Source: Pseudomonas nitroreducens TX1
Lineage (GTDB): Bacteria; Pseudomonadota; Gammaproteobacteria; Pseudomonadales; Pseudomonadaceae
Assembly (NCBI RefSeq): GCF_000313755.1
Contig: NZ_AMZB01000115.1
Span: 32,896 to 96,895, forward strand
Length of the DNA: 64,000 bases
Reading direction: 5' to 3'
The notes under the pieces are model-generated. The model did not search any database. It saw nothing but the letters and a program-made list of their open reading frames with translations, and was not told the origin of the DNA. Positions 51,657 to 60,829 of this stretch are shown here, one piece after another (the first letter of the stretch is position 1; every line of letters begins with the position of its first letter). Both the position numbers and the translations under genes were made by a program.

Positions 51657-52163
51657 ATGGGGTCCGATAGTTTTCAGAATGAAGTTCCAAAAGCTCGCGT
51701 CAATATAAAACTGGACCTGCACACGGGTGGGGCCCAGAAGAAAGTCGAGTTGCCGCTGAAACTGCTGATGATGGGCGACTACAGCAATGGGCGCGAGAAC
51801 CGGCCGTTGTCGGAACGCAGCAAGGTCAACATCAACAAGAACAACTTCAATAGCGTACTGAGCGAATTCCACCCCAGCCTGAAACTGGCGGTACCCAATA
51901 CGCTGGTGGAAGACGGTGCCGATACCAGTGTCGAGCTCACCTTCCGCAATATGAAGGACTTCGAACCGGAGCAGGTAGCCCGCCAACTTCCGGAGCTGCG
52001 TGCGCTGCTGGCCATGCGCAACCTCCTGCGCGATCTCAAGTCGAACCTCCTGGACAACGTCACTTTCCGGCGCGAGCTGGAGCGCATCCTCAAGAACGAT
52101 GTACTCAGCGATGAATTGCGTGCCGAGCTGGCCGCATTGGCTCCGCACGACGCAGCACACTAA
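51657..52163 (+). CDS. tssB: Type VI secretion sheath small subunit TssB
   Basis: The 168-residue protein, MGSDSFQNEVPKARVNIKLD..., has the TssB/VipA core 'KKVELPLKLLMMGDYSNG', 'ERSKVNINKNNFNSVLSEFHPSLKLAVPN' and a C-terminal 'LRALLAMRNLLRDLKSNLLDNVTFRRELERIL' helix pair that contacts TssC. TssB and TssC polymerise into the contractile sheath. The start at ATG 51657 follows AGG with 5 nt spacing. It leads the operon and is separated by 11 bp from tssC. Confidence 0.97.
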   Translation: MGSDSFQNEVPKARVNIKLDLHTGGAQKKVELPLKLLMMGDYSNGRENRPLSERSKVNINKNNFNSVLSEFHPSLKLAVPNTLVEDGADTSVELTFRNMKDFEPEQVARQLPELRALLAMRNLLRDLKSNLLDNVTFRRELERILKNDVLSDELRAELAALAPHDAAH

Positions 52164-52174
52164 GGAGAGACGAC

Positions 52175-53713
52175 ATGTCCGTGGAAACCAATACCGCCCC
52201 CGGCGCCGGAAATACCGTACTGACTCGTGAGGGACAGGGCGTCTATGCCGCACTGTTCGACAAGATCAACCTCAACCCGGTTTCGTCGCTGACCGGCATC
52301 GAGGTCTACCAGAGCACCGACGCGCTTTCGGATGTCTCCGCCGATGAGCGCGTCACCGCTGCCGTCAGCGTTTTCCTCGATCTGCTCAAACGCTCCTCGC
52401 AGAAGGTTGAGCGCCTCGACAAGACGCTGCTGGACGAACCTATCGCCCAACTGGACGAGCAGATCAGCCGCCAGCTGGATGCGATCATGCATCACCCTGA
52501 TTTCCAACGAGTCGAATCCACCTGGCGCGGCGTGAAGTCGCTGATCGACCAGACCGACTTCCGGCGGAACGTACGCATCGAACTGCTGGACATCAGCAAG
52601 GACCACCTGGTGCAGGATTTCGAGGACGCTCCCGAGATCGCCCAGAGTGGCCTGTACACCCAGACCTATACCCAGGAATACGACACGCCGGGCGGCGAGC
52701 CCATCGCAGCGGCTATTTCCAATTATGAGTTCGATCGCGGACCGCGGGACATTTCCCTGCTGCGCAATATCTCAAAGGTGGCCGCGGCAGCCCACATGCC
52801 CTTCATCGGTGCTGTCGGGCCGGCTTTCTTCGGCAAGGAAACGATGGAGGAGGTGGCCGCGATCAAGGATATCGGTAACTACTTCGACCGTGCCGAATAC
52901 CTGAAGTGGAAGTCCTTCCGCGACTCCGACGACGCCCGCTACATCGGCCTGACCATGCCGCGGGTGCTGGGTCGCCTGCCGTATGGGCCTGACACCGTGC
53001 CGGTACGCAGCTTCAACTACATCGAAAGCGTCAAGGGCCCGGACCACGAGAAGTACCTCTGGACCAATGCCTCCTTCGCCTTCGCCGCCAACATGGTGAA
53101 GAGCTTCATCAACAACGGCTGGTGCGTTCAGATCCGCGGTCCGCAGGCGGGCGGGGCGGTCACCGACCTGCCGATCCATTTGTATGACCTGGGCACCGGC
53201 AACCAGGTGAAGATCCCGTCGGAAGTGATGATTCCGGAAACCCGCGAATTCGAATTCGCCAATCTGGGCTTCATTCCACTCTCGTACTACAAGAACCGCG
53301 ATTACGCCTGTTTCTTCTCTGCCAACTCGGCGCAGAAACCCGCGTTGTACGAGACAGCCGATGCGACTGCGAACAGCCGCATCAATGCGCGTCTGCCCTA
53401 CATCTTCCTGCTTTCGCGCATCGCTCATTACCTCAAGCTGATCCAGCGCGAAAACATCGGAACCACCAAGGATCGCCGTGTCCTGGAGTTGGAACTGAAC
53501 AACTGGATCCGTGGCCTGGTCACCGAGATGACGGACCCCAGTGACGACCTTCAGGCCTCGCACCCGCTGCGCGATGCCAAGGTGACGGTGGAGGACATCG
53601 AGGACAACCCTGGCTTCTTCCGCGTGAAGCTCTATGCCATCCCGCATTTCCAGGTGGAAGGCATGGACGTCAACCTGTCTCTGGTCTCGCAGATGCCCAA
53701 GGCGAAAGCCTAA
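52175..53713 (+). CDS. tssC: Type VI secretion sheath large subunit TssC
   Basis: The 512-residue TssC/VipB protein contains 'IMHHPDFQRVESTWRGVKSLI', 'EYDTPGGEPIAAAISNYEFDRGPRDISLLRNISKVAAAAHMPFIGAV', 'GLTMPRVLGRLPYG' and the conserved end '...VSQMPK'. Length and motifs are intact for sheath assembly and ClpV recycling. It has a good AGGAGAG ribosome site before ATG 52175. It is the second gene of the cluster, followed by tssK. Confidence 0.97.
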   Translation: MSVETNTAPGAGNTVLTREGQGVYAALFDKINLNPVSSLTGIEVYQSTDALSDVSADERVTAAVSVFLDLLKRSSQKVERLDKTLLDEPIAQLDEQISRQLDAIMHHPDFQRVESTWRGVKSLIDQTDFRRNVRIELLDISKDHLVQDFEDAPEIAQSGLYTQTYTQEYDTPGGEPIAAAISNYEFDRGPRDISLLRNISKVAAAAHMPFIGAVGPAFFGKETMEEVAAIKDIGNYFDRAEYLKWKSFRDSDDARYIGLTMPRVLGRLPYGPDTVPVRSFNYIESVKGPDHEKYLWTNASFAFAANMVKSFINNGWCVQIRGPQAGGAVTDLPIHLYDLGTGNQVKIPSEVMIPETREFEFANLGFIPLSYYKNRDYACFFSANSAQKPALYETADATANSRINARLPYIFLLSRIAHYLKLIQRENIGTTKDRRVLELELNNWIRGLVTEMTDPSDDLQASHPLRDAKVTVEDIEDNPGFFRVKLYAIPHFQVEGMDVNLSLVSQMPKAKA

Positions 53714-53734
53714 GCATCGTCACGGAAGCCATTC

Positions 53735-55090
53735 ATGAAGATCGACCGCCCCTTATGGGCTGCGGGGGCTTTGCTTTCCCCGCAGCAATTCCAGCAACAG
53801 GCACGCTGGGAGGCCTGGACCAACGAATGCGTTGCGAGAATGTCGTGGGTCCACCCCTGGGGGGTTCTGGCTGCGCAGTTCGACCAGGACGCACTACGGC
53901 TGGGCAAGCTTAAAGCTGTCCTGCTGCGGGTGCGGCTTCCGGATGGAACCCTGATCGACAGCGACAAAGCCGACCGACTGCCGCCGGCCATGGATCTCGG
54001 CCGGCTGGCAGACGAGTCGGTTGCCGTTGCCACCGTGTTACTGGCCTTGCCGCTGGAGCAGGCCAATGGCGGCAATTGCCTGATGAACGAAGGCAAACCG
54101 TCTCAGCCCATCCGTTATCGCCAGGACTGGCGGGACGTCCAGGACCTGTACGGGGATGACACCCAGTCCATGGCGGTACTCGAGAACGTCCTGTCGCTGC
54201 GTCTGGACAGTGACGAGAACGCCGAATACCTGACTTGTCCGGTAGCTCGTGTCATACGTGACGGGCAGGGAGTCTGGACACTGGATGTCAAGTTCATCCC
54301 GCCATTGCTGAGCTTTGATGCGCAGCCGCAACTGGTCGAGCAACTGGACAATCTCATGACTCAGCTGGCCGCCAAGCGCAGCCGTCTGATGGGCATGCGC
54401 CGAGAAAGCAATCAACGCATGGCTGACTTTGCCGTCGCCGACGTGTCTCTGTTCTGGCTGCTCAATGCCCTGAACAGTTATCAGCCTGTTCTGGCGGACC
54501 TGCTGGCACATCCAGGCCGGCACCCGGAGCTGGTCTACCAGGAGTTGATCAAGCTGGCAGGCGGCCTGCTGACCTTCTCACTCGAGCACGACATCGCTGC
54601 CATTCCAGGGTACCGCCATGAGCAGCTGGAAATGGTCTTCCCGCCACTGTTCCGTCTGATTTCCACATTGCTGGAAGCCAGTTTGCCGTCGCGTGTCATC
54701 GCCCTGGATCTTGAAAAGCCAAGTTCGCACCGCTGGCAAGTGGCGCTGCATGACGGACGATTGCGCGAGGTCGACGGTGCGGACTTCTACCTGTCTGTGC
54801 GCTCCAGCCTGCCGGCCGCGCAAATACAGAGCCAATTCCCCCGGCTGTGCAAGGCAGGGGCCCCGGACGACGTCGATCATCTGATCAACGTGGCGCTCGA
54901 CGGTGTTCCGCTGCTGCCGCTGAGCCACGTCCCTGCAGCCGTTCCGGTACGCCTGGGCAACCAGTACTTCGCGCTCGACCTGGGCCACGCCAAGGGGCGG
55001 GCAATGTTGTCCTCGGGGTTCTGCGCGTTCTATGTCCCGGGCACGCTCGGGGATGTTCAACTTGACCTGTTCGCGGTGCTGCGCTCATGA
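53735..55090 (+). CDS. tssK: Type VI secretion baseplate protein TssK
   Basis: The 451-residue protein begins MKIDRPLWAAGALLSPQQFQQQARWEAWTN, the expected TssK opening in which the N-terminal domain binds the baseplate wedge. The C-terminal receptor-like domain ends '...VQLDLFAVLRS'. TssK joins the baseplate to the TssJLM membrane complex through TssL and TssM. Its stop overlaps the tssL start (ATGA), as in many type VI clusters. Confidence 0.95.
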   Translation: MKIDRPLWAAGALLSPQQFQQQARWEAWTNECVARMSWVHPWGVLAAQFDQDALRLGKLKAVLLRVRLPDGTLIDSDKADRLPPAMDLGRLADESVAVATVLLALPLEQANGGNCLMNEGKPSQPIRYRQDWRDVQDLYGDDTQSMAVLENVLSLRLDSDENAEYLTCPVARVIRDGQGVWTLDVKFIPPLLSFDAQPQLVEQLDNLMTQLAAKRSRLMGMRRESNQRMADFAVADVSLFWLLNALNSYQPVLADLLAHPGRHPELVYQELIKLAGGLLTFSLEHDIAAIPGYRHEQLEMVFPPLFRLISTLLEASLPSRVIALDLEKPSSHRWQVALHDGRLREVDGADFYLSVRSSLPAAQIQSQFPRLCKAGAPDDVDHLINVALDGVPLLPLSHVPAAVPVRLGNQYFALDLGHAKGRAMLSSGFCAFYVPGTLGDVQLDLFAVLRS

Positions 55091-55758
55091 CGAAGATGCT
55101 CGGCAAGGCCAGCGGCGTCGATATCGACGCGCTGCTCCAGGATACCTACCTGCTGGTGGTGGAGTTGCAGCAGGGCGCCATGACGCTGGACGGCGATGCA
55201 CTCTGGAAGCATTGCACAACGCAGATCGAAGACTGCCGCAACGGCCTCATCGAGGCCGGAATGAGCCAGCGCGGGATCAACCAGATCTGCTATGCGCAAT
55301 GCGCGTTGCTTGACGAGATGGTGATGCGCAGGGCCAGCCGTCCATCGTATGACGTCTGGTCCGCCAGACCCCTGCAGGCGCATTTCTTCAATCGTCACCA
55401 GGCCGGCGAACAGCTCTACGAGGACATGCGCGAAGCCCTGGCCGAACCTGCGCCGGATCTGCGGGTGCTGACCTGCTACCAGCGCGTGTTGATGCTGGGA
55501 TTCCTGGGGCGCTACCCGCAGCAGGATGACCCCGAGCGCGAGCGCCTGCTGAGTGCACTTAACGAACAGGTGAAGCCTTTTGGGGCGGCTGCAAAGGCTC
55601 CGCTGCTAATCCGCGCGAGCGGCGGCGGATGGCGTCGCTGGCTCGGCGAGCCCTGGCTGCACATCGCGGCGGCTGCGGTGCTGTTGGTGGGCTTGTGGTT
55701 GGTATTGCAGCGCCTGCTGGTCGATACCGTCGCCACCCTGCTACCCGGCCAGGTGTAA
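55087..55758 (+). CDS. tssL: Type VI secretion membrane protein TssL (DotU family)
   Basis: The 223-residue protein has a cytosolic hook-like helical domain ('ALLQDTYLLVVELQQGA', 'QICYAQCALLDEMVM', 'HFFNRHQAGEQLYEDM', 'LMLGFLGRYPQ') and a single C-terminal membrane helix near residues 188-212. It is the short DotU form without an OmpA domain. That domain is supplied by the next gene, as in enteroaggregative E. coli TagL. It overlaps tssK by 4 bp. Confidence 0.95.
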   Translation: MTKMLGKASGVDIDALLQDTYLLVVELQQGAMTLDGDALWKHCTTQIEDCRNGLIEAGMSQRGINQICYAQCALLDEMVMRRASRPSYDVWSARPLQAHFFNRHQAGEQLYEDMREALAEPAPDLRVLTCYQRVLMLGFLGRYPQQDDPERERLLSALNEQVKPFGAAAKAPLLIRASGGGWRRWLGEPWLHIAAAAVLLVGLWLVLQRLLVDTVATLLPGQV

Positions 55759-55760
55759 GC

Positions 55761-57521
55761 ATGCCCGTGCAGTTCAAATGGACGCGTGCCTTGTGGCTAT
55801 GGGCCGGGGTGCTGGGGCTGGTGCTCACTCTGGCGATCCTGCCGTTATCGCCCTTGCAGCGGAGCCTTGCGGCATCGTTCGTCATCCTGTCGGCTGGGCT
55901 TGGCTGGTTCTTCGCAGGGCGTCTCGCTTCACGCCAGCGGCAGACGGTGGTGCTGGCCAAGGATTCCGTGTTGCCTGCCGCTGAATTTCGCCAGCCCGTC
56001 GTCGTTGTCTGCGGAGATGGATTGCCGGCCTTGTTCGGCGACGCGCCGGCCAGTCAACTTGTCGTGCGGGTATCGGATCAGGGCTGCTACCTGCGTGCCG
56101 CAGGGCAGGATCGTCTGCCTGTAGTCATCGACTACCTGCTGGCGAACAGACCGCATTGGGCTGGACAGATCAGCGCCTTCTACATCGTCAATCCCGCTGA
56201 ACAACTGGATCAATCCTTGTTGGCGGGACGCATCCAATCATTCCGCCATCAGGTTTCCCGTGTTCGCCATGCTGGGGTGCCGCTGCCGATTCTGCTGGGA
56301 AGCTACCTGCCCGCGGCGCGAAACCAGAGCTCCTGGTTCTCCAGCGAGTCGGACCATGAAGAGCTGGCGGTTCTCGAGGGCACCAGGAGCGCTTCGCTGG
56401 ATCACTGGCAACAGAGCGCCGCAGATACGCCTTCGCGTGCTCTGCGTATGCGCTTGTGCGTAGAAGCCGAAAGCCTGGCCAGCTGGCTGGCGAGCGCGGT
56501 GTTGCCGCACTTGTCGTCAAGAGATATCCGGGCTGTCGCTTGTCCTCCTGTCGCCTGCGCGCTTGCATTGGTTCCCGGTGCGTCGGCGGCTCCTACCGGC
56601 AATCTCTGGTCAACCTGGCTGCATGAGCGGACCTCACTGGACGCGAATTCGCTGGCTGATCCCGGCGGCAATGCCACGCTGCCATTCCCTGATCCATTCC
56701 TGGCATTGTTGCCTCGACATCCAGGCCTTGCACCAAGGCGGCGGGCCATGCTGTGGGCGCTGTGGTTGTTCGTGCTCGCTGGTGTCGTTGCGCTGTGCAG
56801 TTCCGCTTGGCAGAACGTGCTGTTACTGCGCCAGGTGAGCGATGACCTGCGCCGCTACCAGGCAATCCCCGCGCCTGCCACGCCGAGCCAGCCTGAACAC
56901 GGTCTGCGGGAACAGGCGGTCGCCGTTCTTCGCAAGGATGCCGCCAGGCTGGATCGCTTCTATCGCGAAGGCGAACCGCTGTCTATCGGGCTCGGTTTGT
57001 ATACCGCCGAACGGATTCGTCCTCCGTTGCTGGCTGCAATCGCGGCCTATCGGCCACCGCTTGCCATCGTCCAGCCTGCCACGAAGATCCCCGATCCCGT
57101 CCGGCTTGACAGCCTCTCGCTGTTCACCAGCGGCAGCGCCGAGCTCAAACCGGGCTCGACCAAGGTACTGATCAACGCGCTTGTGGGAATCAAGGCGCAA
57201 CCGGGCTGGCTGATCGTCATCGCCGGGCACACCGATTCCACCGGCGACGACGCCCGCAACCTGGCGCTGTCGCGCAACCGCGCCAGCGCCGTCCGCGATT
57301 GGATGCAGAAGATGGGCGACCTGCCTGACAGCTGTTTCGCGGTGCAAGGCCATGGCGCCTCGCAACCCATCGCCAGCAATGACACACCGGCGGGCCGAGC
57401 GGCCAACCGCCGGGTCGATATCCGTCTGGTGCCGGAAACGGGAGCTTGTGTGGTCCCGGCGCAGGCACCGGAAGGACAACCCCAGTCGCCCCATTACCAG
57501 GCGACGCTCTCCTCCCAATAG
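55761..57521 (+). CDS. tagL: TagL-like peptidoglycan-binding OmpA-family T6SS protein
   Basis: The 586-residue inner-membrane protein has three membrane helices (about 9-29, 35-55 and 330-352), a cytosolic loop of about 270 residues between the second and third, and a C-terminal periplasmic OmpA domain ('LFTSGSAELKPGSTKVL', 'IVIAGHTDSTGDDARNLALSRNRA', 'AANRRVDIRL', residues about 450-560). This is the topology reported for TagL, which anchors the type VI membrane complex to the cell wall through contact with TssL. It lies 2 bp after tssL. The name is by topology and position; sequence outside the OmpA domain is not conserved enough to judge by eye. Confidence 0.85.
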   Translation: MPVQFKWTRALWLWAGVLGLVLTLAILPLSPLQRSLAASFVILSAGLGWFFAGRLASRQRQTVVLAKDSVLPAAEFRQPVVVVCGDGLPALFGDAPASQLVVRVSDQGCYLRAAGQDRLPVVIDYLLANRPHWAGQISAFYIVNPAEQLDQSLLAGRIQSFRHQVSRVRHAGVPLPILLGSYLPAARNQSSWFSSESDHEELAVLEGTRSASLDHWQQSAADTPSRALRMRLCVEAESLASWLASAVLPHLSSRDIRAVACPPVACALALVPGASAAPTGNLWSTWLHERTSLDANSLADPGGNATLPFPDPFLALLPRHPGLAPRRRAMLWALWLFVLAGVVALCSSAWQNVLLLRQVSDDLRRYQAIPAPATPSQPEHGLREQAVAVLRKDAARLDRFYREGEPLSIGLGLYTAERIRPPLLAAIAAYRPPLAIVQPATKIPDPVRLDSLSLFTSGSAELKPGSTKVLINALVGIKAQPGWLIVIAGHTDSTGDDARNLALSRNRASAVRDWMQKMGDLPDSCFAVQGHGASQPIASNDTPAGRAANRRVDIRLVPETGACVVPAQAPEGQPQSPHYQATLSSQ

Positions 57522-57534
57522 AAGGAACTTCCCC

Positions 57535-58026
57535 ATGGCAATTCCCGTTTACCTGTGGCTGAAAGACGACGGCGGCGCGGACATCAAGGGTTCGGTCAAC
57601 GTCCAGAGCCGCGAAGGCAGTGTCGAAGTCGTGGCCCAGGATCACAGCCTGTATATCCCCACCGACAACAACACCGGCAAGCTCACCGGCACCCGCATTC
57701 ATACACCGTTCAAGTTCACCAAGGAAATCGATGCGTCCAGCCCGTATTTCTACAAGGCAGTGAGCTCCGGCCAGACCCTCAAGAGCGCCGAGTTCAAGTG
57801 GTACCGCATCGATGACGCCGGTCAGGAGGTCGAGTACTTCAACACCCTTCTGGAGAACGTCAAGGTGGTGAAAGTCGCGCCGAAAATGCACGACATCAAG
57901 GACCCCTCCAAGGAGAAGCACAACCACCTCGAAGAGGTGGAGCTGCGCTACGAGAAGATCACCTGGACCTACAAGGACGGCAACATCATCCACGCCGATG
58001 CCTGGAACGAGCGCCAGACCGCCTGA
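57535..58026 (+). CDS. hcp: Type VI secretion tube protein Hcp (TssD)
   Basis: The 163-residue Hcp begins MAIPVYLWLKDDGGADIKGS. Its core includes 'VVAQDHSLYIPTDNNTGKLTGTRIHTPFKFTKEID', 'YRIDDAGQEVEYFNTLLENVKVVKV' and 'LRYEKITWTYKDGN'. This is the short enterobacterial-like form, without fused effector. AAGGA lies 8 nt before the ATG. Hcp hexamers stack to form the tube inside the TssBC sheath. Two strong hairpins follow the stop before clpV. Confidence 0.96.
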   Translation: MAIPVYLWLKDDGGADIKGSVNVQSREGSVEVVAQDHSLYIPTDNNTGKLTGTRIHTPFKFTKEIDASSPYFYKAVSSGQTLKSAEFKWYRIDDAGQEVEYFNTLLENVKVVKVAPKMHDIKDPSKEKHNHLEEVELRYEKITWTYKDGNIIHADAWNERQTA

Positions 58027-58037
58027 CGCCGACCGGT

Positions 58038-58098
58038 CGGCAGTCGGGTTGGCCCGACTGCCGTGATCGGGCCTGCCGCCGGGGTTCCGGCGGCAGGC
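58038..58098 (+). other. Two tandem stem-loops between hcp and clpV
   Basis: Hairpin 1: CGGCAGTCGGG-TTGG-CCCGACTGCCG (58038-58063), an 11-bp perfect stem. Hairpin 2: GCCTGCCGCC (58071-58080) with GGCGGCAGGC (58089-58098), a 10-bp stem with 8-nt loop. Neither is followed by a T-run, so they probably stabilise the hcp 3' end or cause partial termination, allowing high Hcp and lower ClpV levels. Confidence 0.6.
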
Positions 58099-58174
58099 CA
58101 CTTCCCAAGACACCACCAGTGACGGGTCTCCTCCGGTTTCCGGCAGCGCTACCGTCACGAGCAAGGAACGCATC

Positions 58175-60829
58175 ATGGGACAGCAGCCCGCCCACCTGCT
58201 TCGCCGCCTCAACCCTTACTGCGCCCAGGCACTGAGCGCTGCAGCCTCCCTGTGCCAGACACGCGCCCATCCAGCGATTGGCATCGAACATTGGCTGCTC
58301 AAGCTGCTGGAGGAGGGCGAGGGCGACCTGACCCTGATCGCGCGACGCTACGAATGGGACCTGGACAGTATTTGGCAAGGCCTGCTGGACCATCTCGACA
58401 GCCTGCCGCGCCAGGTACGCGGCAAACCGCAACTGAGCGAAAAGCTCCAACAACTCATCAAGAGCGCCTGGCTGCGCGCCTCGCTGAATGACGACAACCA
58501 GAGCCTGCGTTCGATCCATCTGCTCGGAGCCCTGATCGAGACCCCGACATTATTGGAATGCGAAGCCGCGTGGCCCCTGCTCAGCCTCGGCGAAGTGCAG
58601 CTGGAACGCCTGTTGCCGTGGCTTGACGAGCAGTCGGAGGAGCGGCCGCAACAGCAGCGAGAGGCAGCCCTGGCCGTGGCTCCGCGCACTGAACTGACCG
58701 CGCCCAGGGACAAGCCGGATGCGCTGCTCGCCGTCCTCGAAAAGTTCACCCAGGACATCACCGCCAAGGCGCGGGAAGGGCGCATCGACCCGGTCTACGG
58801 CCGGGATAACGAAATCCGCCAGGTGATCGATATTCTCGGTCGTCGACGCAAGAACAACCCGATACTGGTCGGCGAGCCCGGTGTGGGCAAGACCGCGCTG
58901 GTCGAGGGGCTGGCCTTGCGCATCGCCGAAGGCAACGTACCGGACAGCCTCAAACCCGTCAGCGTGCGCACCCTCGACCTCGGCCTGCTGCAGGCTGGCG
59001 CTGGCGTTAAGGGCGAGTTCGAACAGCGCCTGAAGAACGTCATCGACGCCGTCCAGCAGTCGCCGACGCCGATCCTGCTGTTCATCGATGAAGCCCACAC
59101 CCTGATCGGCGCCGGCAACCAGGCCGGCGGCGCCGATGCCGCAAACCTGCTCAAGCCCGCCCTGGCCCGTGGCGAGTTGCGCACCATCGCCGCGACCACC
59201 TGGTCCGAGTACAAGCAGTACTTCGAGCGTGATGCCGCCCTGGAACGGCGCTTCCAGATGGTCAAGGTCGACGAGCCCGACGACGCCGGCACCTGCCTGA
59301 TGCTGCGTGGCTTGAAGGCCCGCTATGCCAGCTACCACGGCGTGCATATCCAGGATGAAGCGGTGCAGGCCGCCGTCACCCTGTCGCGCCGATTCCTCAC
59401 CGGGCGGCATCTGCCCGACAAGGCCGTCGACCTGCTCGACACCGCCAGCGCGCGGGTGCGCATGGGCCTGGATTGCGAACCCCAGGTGCTGGTCCAGGTC
59501 AAGGCTGAACGTGCTGCCCTGGAGCTGGAGCGCCAGGCCCTCGAGCAGGACGCGCAACTGGCCGGCACCTGCGCCGGTGAGCGCCTGGAAGCGATCGCCG
59601 TGAGCGAAGCCGACCTGCGGCAACGCCAGGAAGGTCTCGAACGGCAATATCAGCGCGAGAGCGAGCTGACCCGGCAACTGCTTCGGGCCCGCCAGGCCGA
59701 GTCGCCTGATCCCGGCGATATTGAATCGCTCAAGGCGCAACTGGCCGACGCCCAGCAGGAACAGCCCCTGCTGACGCTGGACGTGGAAGCTCGCAGCGTC
59801 GCTGAAGTCATTGCCGACTGGACCGGCGTTCCCCTCGGCAGCCTGTTGAAGGACGAGCAAGCCAGCCTGCTGGACCTGGAAAAGCGGCTGGGCGAGCGGG
59901 TGATAGGGCAGGACAGCGCCCTGTCCGCCCTGGCCCAGCGCCTGCGTGCCGCCAAGACCGGCCTGACCCCCGAAAACGCGCCACTGGGCGTGTTCCTGCT
60001 GGTGGGCACCAGCGGCGTGGGCAAGACCGAGACGGCCCTGGCCCTGGCCGACTGCCTGTTCGCCGGCGAGAAATCGCTGATCACCCTCAACCTCTCCGAG
60101 TACCAGGAAGCCCATACCGTCAGCCAGCTCAAGGGCTCACCTCCGGGCTACGTCGGCTATGGGCAGGGCGGCGTGCTCACCGAAGCGGTCCGCCAACGTC
60201 CTTACAGCGTTGTGCTGCTCGATGAAGTAGAGAAGGCCCACCGCGACGTCCTCAACCTGTTCTATCAGGTCTTCGACCGCGGCTTCATGCGCGACGGCGA
60301 AGGGCGCGAGATCGACTTCCGCAACACCGTCATCCTGATGACTTCCAACCTGGGCAGCGATTGGTTGCAGCAGATGGTCGAAGAACGTCCCGACGTTCCC
60401 GACAGCGACTTGCAGGAACTCCTGCGCCCGGTATTGCGCGATCACTTCCAGCCCGCGTTGCTGGCGCGCTTCCAGACCCTGATCTACCGGCCGCTGGATG
60501 CCGACGCCCTCAAGCGCATCGTTGCCATCAAGCTGGGCCAGGTCGCCAGGCGCCTGCAACGTCACTACGGCATCACCTGCCAGATCGACGATGTATTGGC
60601 GGATGCCCTGGTCGCCGCCTGCCTGCTGCCCGACAGTGGCGCTCGAAACATCGACAGCCTGCTCAACCAGCAGATCCTCCCGGTGCTCAGTCAGCAGCTT
60701 CTGCAGCGCCAGGCTCAGCAGCTCTCCAGTCGTGGGCTGCGCCTGGGCTACGACGAGGAGGAGGGCGTCGTCATCGCCTTCGACGACGACGCCAACCCAG
60801 CAAAAGAGGAAGTGACCGATGCTCAATGA
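58175..60829 (+). CDS. clpV: Type VI secretion ATPase TssH/ClpV
   Basis: The 884-residue ClpB-like AAA+ ATPase has an N-domain (residues 1 to about 170) that binds TssC. Module 1 has Walker A 'GEPGVGKT' (near 233) and Walker B 'LLFIDEAH'. A middle coiled-coil follows ('AERAALELERQALEQDAQLAG'), and module 2 has 'GTSGVGKT' (near 611) and 'VLLDEVEKAH'. Catalytic residues are complete. It disassembles contracted sheaths. AAGGA precedes the ATG with 7 nt. Its last 11 bp overlap the vgrG start. Confidence 0.96.
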   Translation: MGQQPAHLLRRLNPYCAQALSAAASLCQTRAHPAIGIEHWLLKLLEEGEGDLTLIARRYEWDLDSIWQGLLDHLDSLPRQVRGKPQLSEKLQQLIKSAWLRASLNDDNQSLRSIHLLGALIETPTLLECEAAWPLLSLGEVQLERLLPWLDEQSEERPQQQREAALAVAPRTELTAPRDKPDALLAVLEKFTQDITAKAREGRIDPVYGRDNEIRQVIDILGRRRKNNPILVGEPGVGKTALVEGLALRIAEGNVPDSLKPVSVRTLDLGLLQAGAGVKGEFEQRLKNVIDAVQQSPTPILLFIDEAHTLIGAGNQAGGADAANLLKPALARGELRTIAATTWSEYKQYFERDAALERRFQMVKVDEPDDAGTCLMLRGLKARYASYHGVHIQDEAVQAAVTLSRRFLTGRHLPDKAVDLLDTASARVRMGLDCEPQVLVQVKAERAALELERQALEQDAQLAGTCAGERLEAIAVSEADLRQRQEGLERQYQRESELTRQLLRARQAESPDPGDIESLKAQLADAQQEQPLLTLDVEARSVAEVIADWTGVPLGSLLKDEQASLLDLEKRLGERVIGQDSALSALAQRLRAAKTGLTPENAPLGVFLLVGTSGVGKTETALALADCLFAGEKSLITLNLSEYQEAHTVSQLKGSPPGYVGYGQGGVLTEAVRQRPYSVVLLDEVEKAHRDVLNLFYQVFDRGFMRDGEGREIDFRNTVILMTSNLGSDWLQQMVEERPDVPDSDLQELLRPVLRDHFQPALLARFQTLIYRPLDADALKRIVAIKLGQVARRLQRHYGITCQIDDVLADALVAACLLPDSGARNIDSLLNQQILPVLSQQLLQRQAQQLSSRGLRLGYDEEEGVVIAFDDDANPAKEEVTDAQ

